From the NCBI RefSeq assembly GCF_041814905.1, contig NZ_JBGXYA010000066.1, positions 1 to 45,340 on the forward strand: 45,340 nt of DNA, given 5' to 3'. Every line of letters begins with the position of its first letter. Position 1 is the stretch's first letter. This document shows, piece by piece, positions 25,798 through 34,757 of this stretch. The notes under the pieces are model-generated. The model searched no databases, was not told the DNA's origin, and saw nothing but the letters and a program-made list of their open reading frames with translations. The DNA comes from Glaesserella sp041814905. Lineage in GTDB: Bacteria > Pseudomonadota > Gammaproteobacteria > Enterobacterales > Pasteurellaceae. The position numbers and the translations under genes are program-made.

Positions 25798-28626
25798 TTA
25801 TCTCTTAGCCAGTACGCTTTTCAAGAAGCGTGCCGTATGAGACTGTTTATTCTTAGCGACGGTTTCCGGTGTGCCGGTTGCAATAATTTGTCCGCCACCG
25901 CTACCGCCTTCCGGACCAAGATCGACGATCCAGTCTGCCGTTTTAATGACATCTAAATTATGTTCGATCACCACAATGGTGTTACCTTGATCGCGCAAGC
26001 GGTGTAGCACTTTTAGTAACTGTTTGATATCGGCAAAATGTAAACCTGTGGTTGGTTCATCCAGAATATATAGCGTTTTGCCGGTATCACGTTTAGATAA
26101 TTCCGCCGCTAATTTTACCCGCTGAGCTTCACCGCCGGAAAGGGTGGTAGAGGATTGACCTAAACGGATATAGGATAAACCCACGTCCATTAAAGTTTGT
26201 AGTTTACGGGCAATCATCGGCACCGGCTCGAAAAATTCGCGAGCTTCTTCTACCGTCATATCTAAAACTTGATGAATGCTTTTGCCTTTATAACGAATTT
26301 CTAAGGTCTCACGATTATAACGTTTACCTTTACATTGATCACAGGGCACATAAACATCCGGCAGGAAGTGCATTTCCACTTTAATGACACCGTCGCCCTG
26401 ACAAGCTTCACAACGACCGCCGCGTACGTTAAAACTAAATCGACCGACATTATAACCGCGTGCGCGGGATTCTTGAGTACCGGCAAATAATTCACGAATC
26501 GGCGTAAATAAACCGGTATAAGTTGCCGGATTTGAGCGTGGCGTTCTGCCAATCGGGCTTTGATCAATGTCGATCACTTTATCAAAATAGGCTAAACCGT
26601 CAATGCTTTTATAAGGTGCAAAATGACGATTTTCCGCACGGTTTAAGGCGTTTTGTGCGATAGGGAACAGTGTATCGTTAATTAGAGTCGATTTACCCGA
26701 ACCGGATACACCGGTAATACAGGTGAATAATCCGACCGGAATTTCCAAGTCTACGTCTTTTAAATTGTTACCGCTTGCTCCTTTTAATACCAAATATTTT
26801 TGTGGATCATGCGCAGTCCGTTTAGCCGGGATCTCAATTTTTTCTCTGCCGGACAGGAATCTGCCGGTAATGGATTCCTCATATTGCATAATTTCTTGTG
26901 CGGTACCTTGAGCAATAATATTACCACCGTGAACACCGGCTCCGGGACCGATATCTACAATATGGTCTGCCGCCATAATTGCATCTTCATCATGTTCTAC
27001 AACAATGACGGTATTACCGAGATTGCGTAAATGAATCAAGGTATTTAATAGACGCTCGTTATCACGTTGATGTAAACCGATAGAAGGTTCATCCAATACA
27101 TACATCACGCCGACCAGTCCCGCACCGATTTGGCTTGCCAAACGAATACGCTGTGCTTCACCACCGGATAAGGTTTCTGCAGAACGGGAAAGCGATAGAT
27201 AATTTAAGCCGACATTCACTAAAAACTGTAAACGTTCGCGAATCTCTTTAAGAATTTTTTCTGCAATTTGTGCTTTCTGACCGGTTAAATTGAGATTTTC
27301 AAAAAAACTAAGAGCTTCACCGATGCTTTTTTCAGAAACGGCAGAGAGATTACTTTTATCAATAAAGACATAGCGAGCTTCACGACGTAAACGAGAACCG
27401 TGGCAGTCTGTACAAGCGCGATTGTTGATATATTTTGCCAATTCTTCACGTACCGAGTTAGATTCTGTTTCTTTATAGCGACGCGCCATATTATTCAGTA
27501 CACCTTCGAATGGATGAACGCGTTTTACCGTATCGCCGCGATCATTGACGTAGTTGAATTCAATCTCTTCTTTCGATCCGTGAAGAATGATGTGCTGTAA
27601 TGTTTTCGGTAATCGATTAAATGGTGTTTCAATATCAAAATCATAGTGTTTAGCAACAGATTTTAATAAACCGAAATAGTAAAAACTACGACGATCCCAA
27701 CCTTTAATTGCGCCGTTAGCTAATGAAATATCGGGGTTTTGTACCACTTTGTGTTCATCAAAATATTGTTGTACACCCAAGCCGTCACAAGTCGGGCAGG
27801 CTCCAGCCGGATTATTGAAAGAAAATAAGCGAGGTTCTAATTCGGTTAAGGAATAACCGCAGTGCGGACACGCAAAACTGGAAGAAAAAATCAGCTCTTC
27901 GGCATCAGAATTGTCCATATCCGCAACAATCGCAGTTGAACCGGATAGTTCTAAAGCCGTTTCAAAAGATTCCGCTAAACGAGGAGCAATATCGGCACGC
28001 ACTTTAAAGCGGTCTACTATCACTTCAATGGTATGTTTTTTCTGTAGTTCAAGTCGTGGCGGATCGGAGAGATCGTAGATTTCCCCATCTATACGAGCAC
28101 GAATATAACCTTGTGCAGTTAAGTTTTCCAGTAGCTTAACGTGTTCGCCTTTACGTTCTTTCACTACCGGCGCAAGCAACATTAAACGCTTGCCTTCAGG
28201 TTCTTCTAATACTCGATCAACCATTTGAGAGATAGTTTGTGCCGCCAGTGGGACATCATGATCAGGACAGCGTGGTTCGCCGACACGGGCAAACAATAAA
28301 CGCAGATAATCGTGAATTTCCGTAACGGTACCAACCGTGGAGCGTGGGTTGTGAGACGTTGATTTTTGTTCGATGGAAATAGCGGGTGATAACCCTTCGA
28401 TGTGATCAACATCGGGTTTTTCCATTAAAGATAAAAATTGACGTGCATAGGCAGAAAGGGATTCGACATAACGCCTTTGACCTTCAGCATAAAGCGTGTC
28501 AAAGGCTAAAGAAGACTTTCCGGAACCGGATAAGCCTGTAATGACGATAAATTTGTCTCTTGGTAAGATTAAATTAATGTTTTTTAGATTATGGGTTCGT
28601 GCCCCGCGAATATCGATATGTTGCAT
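25798..28626 (-). CDS. uvrA: Excinuclease ABC subunit A
   Basis: Damage-recognition ATPase of nucleotide excision repair; it loads UvrB on lesions. Two ABC modules are complete: Walker A motifs GLSGSGKSS (near residue 31) and GVSGSGKST (near 640), two LSGGEAQR signatures, and Walker B VLDEPS and ILDEPT. Zinc-finger Cys pairs are present (CPHCGY...CPTC and CEACQGDG...CDQCKG). Length 942 (E. coli 940). The start MQHIDIRGARTHNLKN matches the family. It is divergent from ssb, the usual arrangement, with a LexA-like box between. Confidence 0.97.
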   Translation of the reverse strand: MQHIDIRGARTHNLKNINLILPRDKFIVITGLSGSGKSSLAFDTLYAEGQRRYVESLSAYARQFLSLMEKPDVDHIEGLSPAISIEQKSTSHNPRSTVGTVTEIHDYLRLLFARVGEPRCPDHDVPLAAQTISQMVDRVLEEPEGKRLMLLAPVVKERKGEHVKLLENLTAQGYIRARIDGEIYDLSDPPRLELQKKHTIEVIVDRFKVRADIAPRLAESFETALELSGSTAIVADMDNSDAEELIFSSSFACPHCGYSLTELEPRLFSFNNPAGACPTCDGLGVQQYFDEHKVVQNPDISLANGAIKGWDRRSFYYFGLLKSVAKHYDFDIETPFNRLPKTLQHIILHGSKEEIEFNYVNDRGDTVKRVHPFEGVLNNMARRYKETESNSVREELAKYINNRACTDCHGSRLRREARYVFIDKSNLSAVSEKSIGEALSFFENLNLTGQKAQIAEKILKEIRERLQFLVNVGLNYLSLSRSAETLSGGEAQRIRLASQIGAGLVGVMYVLDEPSIGLHQRDNERLLNTLIHLRNLGNTVIVVEHDEDAIMAADHIVDIGPGAGVHGGNIIAQGTAQEIMQYEESITGRFLSGREKIEIPAKRTAHDPQKYLVLKGASGNNLKDVDLEIPVGLFTCITGVSGSGKSTLINDTLFPIAQNALNRAENRHFAPYKSIDGLAYFDKVIDIDQSPIGRTPRSNPATYTGLFTPIRELFAGTQESRARGYNVGRFSFNVRGGRCEACQGDGVIKVEMHFLPDVYVPCDQCKGKRYNRETLEIRYKGKSIHQVLDMTVEEAREFFEPVPMIARKLQTLMDVGLSYIRLGQSSTTLSGGEAQRVKLAAELSKRDTGKTLYILDEPTTGLHFADIKQLLKVLHRLRDQGNTIVVIEHNLDVIKTADWIVDLGPEGGSGGGQIIATGTPETVAKNKQSHTARFLKSVLAKR

Positions 28627-28694
28627 AAATGCGATCTCAGAAAATGTAAAGCTGATTTTTTTCGTTCCTCGATCATTATCGCATAATTTGAATA

Positions 28695-28710
28695 ACTGTA
28701 CAAAATATCA
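28695..28710. promoter_or_regulatory. LexA (SOS) box between uvrA and ssb
   Basis: CTGTACAAAATATCAG fits the CTGT-N8-ACAG consensus with one mismatch in the last half-site (TCAG). The flanks (AA before, TT after) keep the symmetry. The uvrA-ssb divergent region is a known LexA target in gamma-proteobacteria, so SOS control of uvrA, and perhaps ssb, is likely. Confidence 0.6.
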
Positions 28711-28792
28711 GTTTTAATACGTGATTTTATTTTCATTTTAGGGCAGAATATACAGATATATTAAACATCGTGATTTTATAAGGGGATTTTTT

Positions 28793-29320
28793 ATGGCAGG
28801 TGTGAATAAGGTAATTATTGTCGGTAATTTAGGCGCAGATCCGGAAATGCGCACAATGCCCAATGGTGATGCCGTTGCCAATATTAGCGTTGCAACCAGT
28901 GAAACGTGGAACGACAAAACAACCGGCGAACGCCGTGAAGTGACTGAATGGCACCGTATAGTGTTTTTCCGCCGTAATGCAGAAATAGTCGGGCAGTATT
29001 TAAAGAAAGGTTCCAAAGTCTATGTTGAGGGAAAATTAAAAACCCGTAAATGGCAAGATCAAAACGGCCAAGATCGTTATACGACAGAAATCCAAGGGGA
29101 TTTATTACAGATGTTAGACAGTCGTCAAGGCGGTGACTTTGGCGGTAATCCGTCTCAAGGCGGTTGGGGCGGACAGCCTCAGACTCAGCAAGGAAGTAAT
29201 TATAACCAAGGCGGTTATGATAACTACAATCAAAGTAGCACAAGATCGCAACAGGCGACAAAACCTGCACTACAAGCAGAACCGCCGATGGATAACTTTG
29301 ACGACGATATTCCATTCTGA
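28793..29320 (+). CDS. ssb: Single-stranded DNA-binding protein
   Basis: Tetrameric ssDNA-binding protein for replication and repair. The OB fold lies in residues 1-112 (NKVIIVGNLGADPEMR, TEWHRIVFF, GSKVYVEGKL, TRKWQDQNGQDRYTTEI). A Gly/Gln-rich linker follows, then the acidic tip DDDIPF that recruits partner proteins. 175 residues. AAGGGG precedes the ATG. It is followed by a strong terminator. Confidence 0.97.
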   Translation: MAGVNKVIIVGNLGADPEMRTMPNGDAVANISVATSETWNDKTTGERREVTEWHRIVFFRRNAEIVGQYLKKGSKVYVEGKLKTRKWQDQNGQDRYTTEIQGDLLQMLDSRQGGDFGGNPSQGGWGGQPQTQQGSNYNQGGYDNYNQSSTRSQQATKPALQAEPPMDNFDDDIPF

Positions 29321-29364
29321 GTTACATATAAATTAAAAATGTAAAATATAATATTTAAAACCAG

Positions 29365-29400
29365 AGAGAAACCTTATAAAACAAGGTTTCTCTTTTTTTT
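29365..29400 (+). terminator. Rho-independent terminator after ssb
   Basis: An 11-bp perfect stem (AGAGAAACCTT with AAGGTTTCTCT), seven-base loop, then eight or more T. The rest of the 29321-29519 gap shows nothing recognisable. Confidence 0.85.
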
Positions 29401-29519
29401 GTATTTACTATAGCGTTTGATAGCATCTATAAGCCAACTAACTGATATCGAATAAAATATTATCTTTATAAAATGGTAACAGTATTAGAAAATTGATTTT
29501 CTGAGCACTCATCTCTCGT

Positions 29520-30407
29520 TTATTTTAAACATTCCACCAACGCTTTAAACAATGACGAGTTTTGGCGGCGGTTGGGATAATAGAGATGATAACCTTCGTA
29601 GCTGATCGCATAGTCGGCTAAAATTTCTACCGCATCTCCCTGCGCCAGTTCTTGTGCCATACGATCTTTAGGCATCCAAGCAATGCCCAAATGGGACAAA
29701 CAGGCTTTATGCACTAAAAAGTTGTTATTCACAATCAGTCTGCCCGACGGGGTGAATTTAATCAGCTCGTTGCTGCGCGGTGCACGGAACTCCCAGGTAA
29801 AAATGCCTTCCGCCGTTGCCATTCTGGCGCATATGCATTGGTGTTGTTTTAAGTCGTTAATCGTTTGAGGCGTGCCGTATGTTGCCAAATATTGCGGCGT
29901 TGCCACCAGCGCCATTTGCATATCGTCCGAAATCCGCACCGCAATCATATCCTGCTCAATGCTCTGCCCGAGGCGAATGCCTGCGTCAAAGCGCCCGGCG
30001 ACAATATCGGTCAGTTTCATATCACTGGTCAGCTCCAATTGCACCTCGGGGTATTTTTGCATAAACGTTAACAGCTTATCCCAAATCGCATATAAAAACG
30101 AATGATCCGCCCCGTTAATGCGCAGCGTACCGCTTAACGTATCGCGAAACGTGCTCAACGCATTCACATTATCTTCAATGCTCTCAAATAACGGCAAAAG
30201 TTGCCTGAAAAGCTGTTCGCCCGCCTCGGTGGTGGAAACGCTTCGGGTAGTGCGGTTGAACAGCTTGATTTTAAGCTGCTCTTCCAGTTTGCGCATGGAA
30301 TGGCTTAACGCCGAGGTGGAAACACCAAGCCTTGCTCCTGCTTTGGTAAAGCTGCCCGTTTGTGCCACCACAATAAAACTACGCAATTCGTTCATATTTT
30401 CCATCAT
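29520..30407 (-). CDS. LysR-type transcriptional regulator
   Basis: A winged helix-turn-helix occupies residues about 5-65 (LRSFIVVAQTGSFTKAGARL, then LSHSMRKLEEQLKIKLFNR and the wing), and a co-inducer-binding periplasmic-protein-like domain fills the rest; 295 residues, as usual. It belongs to the large DsdC/CrgA-like group that carries TRSVSTTEAGEQL. It is divergent from the aldo/keto reductase gene. The 116-base gap holds the operator TTGAA-N5-TTCAA, which recurs before three more units nearby, so I infer this protein controls them all. An internal ATG at 30395 (MNELRSF) is an alternative start. The inducer is unknown. Confidence 0.88.
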   Translation of the reverse strand: MMENMNELRSFIVVAQTGSFTKAGARLGVSTSALSHSMRKLEEQLKIKLFNRTTRSVSTTEAGEQLFRQLLPLFESIEDNVNALSTFRDTLSGTLRINGADHSFLYAIWDKLLTFMQKYPEVQLELTSDMKLTDIVAGRFDAGIRLGQSIEQDMIAVRISDDMQMALVATPQYLATYGTPQTINDLKQHQCICARMATAEGIFTWEFRAPRSNELIKFTPSGRLIVNNNFLVHKACLSHLGIAWMPKDRMAQELAQGDAVEILADYAISYEGYHLYYPNRRQNSSLFKALVECLK

Positions 30408-30425
30408 GTTTTAGCCCGCCGATTG

Positions 30426-30492
30426 TTGAATATTTTTCAAGAGGCTATCAAAAAAATACCGGCTAATCAAAACAATCTTTACGCTTTATAAT
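30426..30492 (+). promoter_or_regulatory. LysR operator-promoter A (aldo/keto reductase)
   Basis: TTGAA-N5-TTCAA at 30426-30440, then 22 bases, CTAATC at 30463-30468, then 18 bases, TATAAT at 30487-30492. The -35 position has no TTGACA-like box, so an activator is expected. TTGAA-N5-TTCAA fits the T-N11-A rule for LysR-type sites and lies between the divergent regulator and its target. Confidence 0.75.
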
Positions 30493-30523
30493 GCTTTCAT
30501 TCAAATCACACAGGAGTCACAAC

Positions 30524-31366
30524 ATGAAATCAGTAAAATTAAATAACGGAATTAACATGCCGATGGTCGGTTTCGGCGTCTTTCAAGTCAGCGATGAAGA
30601 CACCGAAAAAGCGGTATTGGAAGCCTTAAAAGCAGGCTATCGTCTATTAGATACCGCCGCGGTTTACGGCAACGAAGCGGGCGTCGGGCGAGCCATTAAA
30701 GCCAGCGGTATTCCGCGTGAAGAGATTTTTGTCACCACAAAATTATGGATTCAACGTGAAAACGGCTACGAAAATACCAAAAAAGCGTTGGAAGATTCAT
30801 TAAACCGCTTAGGTTTGGATTATGTAGATTTATATTTAATGCACCAACCTTTTGGTGATGTTCACGAACAATGGCGCGCAATGGAAGATTTGTATAAAGC
30901 CGGCAAAGCCCGTGCCATCGGCGTGAGCAACTTCCATATGGATCGCTTAATGGATTTAATCACTTGCCATGAAATCATACCTGCAGTAAACCAAATTGAA
31001 ACGCACCCATTCTATCAGCGTGATGCGGAAATCGCTTTCCACAAAGAACTCGGCGTTGTGCAACAAGCGTGGGGACCGCTTGCGGAAGGTAAATTTGAGA
31101 TTTTCAGCAACCCGATTTTAACCCGAATCGCCCAAAAACACGGCAAATCGGTGGCTCAAGTGGTCTTGCGTTGGTTAAATCAACGGGGCGTCGCGATTAT
31201 TCCGAAATCGGTCAAAGTAGAACGGATGATTGAAAACCGTGAGATTTTTGATTTCACTTTAGACAACGAAGATTTAGCGCAAATTACGACGTTGAATCGT
31301 GATGAGATTATTTTCAATCACCGTGATCCGAAGATGGTGAAATGGTTGGCGGAGCATCGCGGATAA
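30524..31366 (+). CDS. Aldo/keto reductase
   Basis: NADPH-dependent reductase of the AKR5-like group (2,5-diketo-gluconate reductase type), cytoplasmic, 280 residues. The catalytic tetrad is intact: Asp43 (LLDTAAVYGNE), Tyr48, Lys73 (TTKLW) and His107 (LMHQPF). The NADPH-binding part IPKSVKVERMIEN lies near the C-terminus. The ATG at 30524 has AGGAG upstream; the frame opens earlier, but that part overlaps the promoter. Such enzymes remove methylglyoxal and other reactive carbonyls, which may be the purpose of the regulon; the substrate here is unknown. Confidence 0.9.
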   Translation: MKSVKLNNGINMPMVGFGVFQVSDEDTEKAVLEALKAGYRLLDTAAVYGNEAGVGRAIKASGIPREEIFVTTKLWIQRENGYENTKKALEDSLNRLGLDYVDLYLMHQPFGDVHEQWRAMEDLYKAGKARAIGVSNFHMDRLMDLITCHEIIPAVNQIETHPFYQRDAEIAFHKELGVVQQAWGPLAEGKFEIFSNPILTRIAQKHGKSVAQVVLRWLNQRGVAIIPKSVKVERMIENREIFDFTLDNEDLAQITTLNRDEIIFNHRDPKMVKWLAEHRG

Positions 31367-31371
31367 AAGCC

Positions 31372-31403
31372 ATAAACGCCATACGGCTTCGTATGGCGTT
31401 TAT
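31372..31403. terminator. Hairpin terminator between convergent genes
   Basis: A 14-bp perfect stem (31372-31385 with 31390-31403, arms beginning ATAAACGCC) around a GCTT loop, between the aldo/keto reductase and TRAP protein genes. Confidence 0.7.
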
Positions 31404-31413
31404 CTTAGGCTTA

Positions 31414-32436
31414 CTATTGAGCGTTTAAAATCGCTTCCATTTGAGCCAAAACTTTTTCAACATTTGGCGTACCTTTGGTTTGCTGTTCTTTTGCCCAAGT
31501 TTGCAGTACGTTTCGATATTGGCTCATCACGCCCCATTCGGTAACTTCGTCCTTAGACAGCAAACGCAATTTGACGTTACGTTCTTTAGCGATTTGCAGA
31601 ATGTGTTCGAAATTTTCATCCATCATTCCGCCCAATTTTGCATAAGCGACTTCCGCCGCACGTTCAAAGGCTTGTTGATCTTCTTTTGACAATGTATTCC
31701 AACGATCCAAATCAATCACTACCGGATAAATATGCCCCAACCATAATTCACGGGAAGCCAGCGCATAGGGCGTATATTGATCGGCTTTGATGTCAAACGC
31801 ACTGTCAATATTCACCATCAATCCGTGTAATTGACCCTTGGCGAACATTTCAATCACTTCCTTGCCCCAAGGGCTTGAAACCGGATTTGCTCCCGCATTT
31901 TTTAAGTGATCGCGATGCCAAAAGCTTGCACTACGCCAAGTTTGACCTTTTAAATCATGAAGAGAATTCAACTTTTGCGTACTGAAAAACGCCACGGGAT
32001 AACCGGTGGCAATCAATACCGGTTTCACGTTATTACGTTCATATTCCTGTGTCAGATCCGGAATTTCACGATAAATTCGCCGAATCTTTTCCACTTGTTT
32101 TTGCCCGCTCGGACCGATGGCAAAGCCCTTAAAAAGCTGATGTAACGGCAATTGTTTCAAACTGTATTCCGGCACTGCCATAATCATATCGACTTTTTTG
32201 GCATTGATGGTATCCAGCTCGGTATGCGCTTTGGCAATTTCCCCGCCCCAATGCGGCTCAATTTTCAAGCGGCCTTGTGACGCCTTTTCCACCTCTTTAA
32301 AAAAGACATCGTTGATAAGACGGGTACGCATATTACCATAGGGTTCATGATCGCTATAGGTCAATACCGTTTGCGCCGAAGCCGTGAGCGGAAACAAAAA
32401 TAAACTGCATAAAGTGACCAGTTTTGAGCATTTCAT
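31414..32436 (-). CDS. TRAP transporter substrate-binding protein, DctP family (orphan)
   Basis: Periplasmic solute-binding protein of a tripartite ATP-independent transporter, 340 residues. A signal peptide ends at TASA-Q. DctP family features include GRLKIEPHWGGEI near the start, LKGQTWRSASFWHRDHLKNAGANPV with the Arg that normally binds a carboxylate, and a C-terminal ERAAEVAYAKLGGMMDENFE segment. No membrane partners (DctQ/DctM) are in the window, so it must use a transporter coded elsewhere or serve another role. I see no copy of the shared LysR operator before it; a TATTAT -10 candidate is present, so its membership of the regulon is unproven. Confidence 0.85.
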   Translation of the reverse strand: MKCSKLVTLCSLFLFPLTASAQTVLTYSDHEPYGNMRTRLINDVFFKEVEKASQGRLKIEPHWGGEIAKAHTELDTINAKKVDMIMAVPEYSLKQLPLHQLFKGFAIGPSGQKQVEKIRRIYREIPDLTQEYERNNVKPVLIATGYPVAFFSTQKLNSLHDLKGQTWRSASFWHRDHLKNAGANPVSSPWGKEVIEMFAKGQLHGLMVNIDSAFDIKADQYTPYALASRELWLGHIYPVVIDLDRWNTLSKEDQQAFERAAEVAYAKLGGMMDENFEHILQIAKERNVKLRLLSKDEVTEWGVMSQYRNVLQTWAKEQQTKGTPNVEKVLAQMEAILNAQ

Positions 32437-32574
32437 AAGATTCCTTCATCGTTTCATGTAGTGATAATACGGGTGGAGTATTGCATTTTCGAAATATGAT
32501 AACAAGCATAAGTTTATTATGTGAATGACCGCCTGACTAAGCCTATTTGCCGAGATTCAATTTAGCCAAAAAAT

Positions 32575-32638
32575 ACAAGCGGTCGGATTTGGACAAAAAT
32601 TTGCAAATTGCAAAAAATTATTAAAATCTGACCGCTTG
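32575..32638. repeat. Inverted uptake-signal pair
   Basis: ACAAGCGGTC (32575-32584) and GACCGCTTG (32630-32638) with TTTGCAAATTGCAAA-type sequence in the loop. It lies between the divergent TRAP and GNAT genes, so it cannot be their terminator. The rest of 32437-32711 holds only likely promoters. Confidence 0.6.
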
Positions 32639-32711
32639 CACACTTATATTGGGTTATCATCCCTAAAAAGAGATACAATAATGCGCTGTATTTTTTTATG
32701 AAGATCTACTC

Positions 32712-33224
32712 ATGCTAATTATCCGTCAAGAAACTAATGCCGACCATGAGGCGGTTTATCAGCTGGTCAAAAATGCTTTTGCTACCGCTAAACATAGCGA
32801 CGGCACGGAACAAGATTTGGTGGTGAAATTACGTCAAAGTCCTGCGTTCGTGACTCAACTGTCTTTGGTAGCCGAGTATGACGGGCAAATCGTAGGCTAT
32901 ATTTTACTCACCGAAATCCGCATTGGCGACAGCACCGAACTTGCTTTAGCACCGCTTGCCGTCTCCCCGCAATTTCAAGGACAAGGTATTGGCGGTCGGC
33001 TTATTGACCGCGCTCATACCATCGCCAAAGAAATGGGGTATCACTACAGCGTGCTGCTTGGAGAACCTGGTTACTATCAGCGTTTTGGCTATGTTTCTTC
33101 AGATAACTTTGGGATTATTGCTCCTTTTGACGTACCCAAAGGGTATTATATGGCGCATGCTTTACAAGAAAATCCCAATAAAATTCAAGGCGTTGTACAA
33201 TACGACAAAGCATTCGGGATATAA
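32712..33224 (+). CDS. GNAT-family N-acetyltransferase, YhbS-like
   Basis: 170 residues. IRQETNADHEAVYQLVKNAF at the N-terminus, the acetyl-CoA-binding loop VSPQFQGQGIGGRLIDRA, and the family-specific GEPGYYQRFGYV are typical of the YhbS/Eis-like small GNAT group. The substrate is unknown. It lies in the same direction as the following esterase genes but 180 bases away with operator B between, so it is a separate unit. Confidence 0.82.
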   Translation: MLIIRQETNADHEAVYQLVKNAFATAKHSDGTEQDLVVKLRQSPAFVTQLSLVAEYDGQIVGYILLTEIRIGDSTELALAPLAVSPQFQGQGIGGRLIDRAHTIAKEMGYHYSVLLGEPGYYQRFGYVSSDNFGIIAPFDVPKGYYMAHALQENPNKIQGVVQYDKAFGI

Positions 33225-33271
33225 TGGACAAGTTTCGGAGGGCAGATTAATTCCGGATTTTCCCTTTATTA

Positions 33272-33337
33272 TTGAAAATTGCTCAACACCCTATTCAATA
33301 TTCCCCACCTAATCGAAATAATTTTTTGTTCTATAAT
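33272..33337 (+). promoter_or_regulatory. LysR operator-promoter B (esterase unit)
   Basis: TTGAA-N5-cTCAA at 33272-33286 (one half-site mismatch), then 22 bases, CTAATC at 33309-33314, then 17 bases, TATAAT at 33332-33337. The stretch after CTAATC (GAAATAATTTT) matches the other three copies. An uptake signal ACAAGCGGTC follows at 33349-33358 in the leader. Confidence 0.7.
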
Positions 33338-33405
33338 CTCTTCAAGTTACAAGCGGTCAGTTTTTATCAATATTTTGCAAAAAGACTATATTTAAGGAGC
33401 AAATA

Positions 33406-34745
33406 ATGAAACCGATGAGATCCAACATTTTAATCTTAATGTTTGGTCGCCTTCGGTTTCCGACGGCAAAAAACGCGCGGTAATGGTGTGGATCCACGGT
33501 GGTGGTTTTCAATCGGGAGCATCGAACGACTTGGACAGCTATGACGGTGCAAACTTGGCACACACAGGCGATGTGGTAGTGATATCGGTCAATCATCGTT
33601 TAAATGCAATGGGCTTTTTGGATTTGTCCGCTTACGGTGAACAATATAAAGACTCTGCAAACTTAGGGATGCAAGATTTAGTTGCTTCATTAGAATGGGT
33701 GAAAGCGAATATCGCTCAATTTGGTGGTGATCCGAATAATGTCACGATCTTCGGCGAAAGCGGCGGCGGAGCGAAAGTGCTGACATTGATGGCAATGCCG
33801 AGTGCCAAAGGCTTGTTCCATAAAGCCGTTGTACAAAGCGGTGCGGTGGAAAAAATGGGCATGACATTAACCGATCCGAAAGTGAGCAAACGTGTCACCA
33901 AACTTACGCTCCAAAATTTAAACGTAAAACCGACCGCACTTTCCGATTTAAATAAATTCACCCCTGCACAAATTAATGACGCCGCCAACAAAGCGCTGAA
34001 ACAAACGGGTGAAGAGTTGAAAATCCCTGCTATTTTGGGCGGTGGTTACAACTTATCGTGGGCGCCAATGCTTGACGGCAAAGTTATCCCGCAACAACCC
34101 GTCGGCGATAAATATCCTGAAATTGCCAAAGATATTCCATTGCTTATCGGCTCAAATTTAACGGAATGGCAAAGTTTCCCGCTGCAACTGGATTTGCAAA
34201 ATTCACAAAAAAGCAACCGCTTTACGTGGACTGAAAGCGAAACGATGGATCGCTTAAAAGCCAAATACGGCGATAAAACCGATGAAATCGTGGCGGCGTT
34301 CCGTGAGGCTTATCCAAACCGAGTGATTGCCGATGCGTTGTATGTGGACAGTTTCTTGCGTACACCCGCCTTAAAAACCGCTCGCTTAAAAGCGGATCAA
34401 CAAGGTGCGCCCGTTTATCAATATCTGTTTACTTGGGATACGCCGGTGTTTAACGGCGTGCCGATGAGTTATCACACCGCAGAAATCGCCTTTGTGTTCA
34501 ATAATATAGAACGTATGGCACAAGCCACCGGCGGCGGTAAAGAGGCACAAGCCCTTGCCGATAAAATGAGCCGTGCATGGACGAATTTCGCCAAAACCGG
34601 CAACCCGAACGCCGATGGTTTACCGCAGTGGGACGCTTACACTCGTGAAAATGGCAACGTGATGATTTTTGATAATCAACCTGAAGTGAAACAACATCAC
34701 GATGAAAAATTACAGCACTTATTGGCGCCGAATTACAACTTCTAA
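33406..34745 (+). pseudogene. Type-B carboxylesterase, 5' part deleted and frameshifted
   Basis: A good ribosome site (AAGGAG) and ATG at 33406 lead after a few codons into an out-of-frame reading that stops at 33483. The esterase frame itself is open from 33396, has no start before the ATG at 33483, and begins mid-protein with FNLNVWSPSVSDGKKRAVMVW at its N-side. Missing are the signal peptide and roughly the first 100 residues of a family member of about 500. What remains is intact for 420 residues: the oxyanion part VWIHGGGF, the nucleophile elbow GESGGG (Ser93 counted from 33483) and the His segment SYHTAEIAFVF. An internal deletion joined the old start to the interior of the gene. A Haemophilus-type uptake signal lies inside at 33933-33941. 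Translation from 33483 is possible but has no ribosome site and would not be exported. Confidence 0.75.
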
Positions 34746-34757
34746 GGAGTAAAAACC

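Noticed and set aside
32437..32520. Copy of the LysR operator before the TRAP protein gene
   Set aside because: Neither TTGAA-N5-TTCAA nor CTAATC at the right spacing is present on the minus strand; only a TATTAT -10 candidate was seen.
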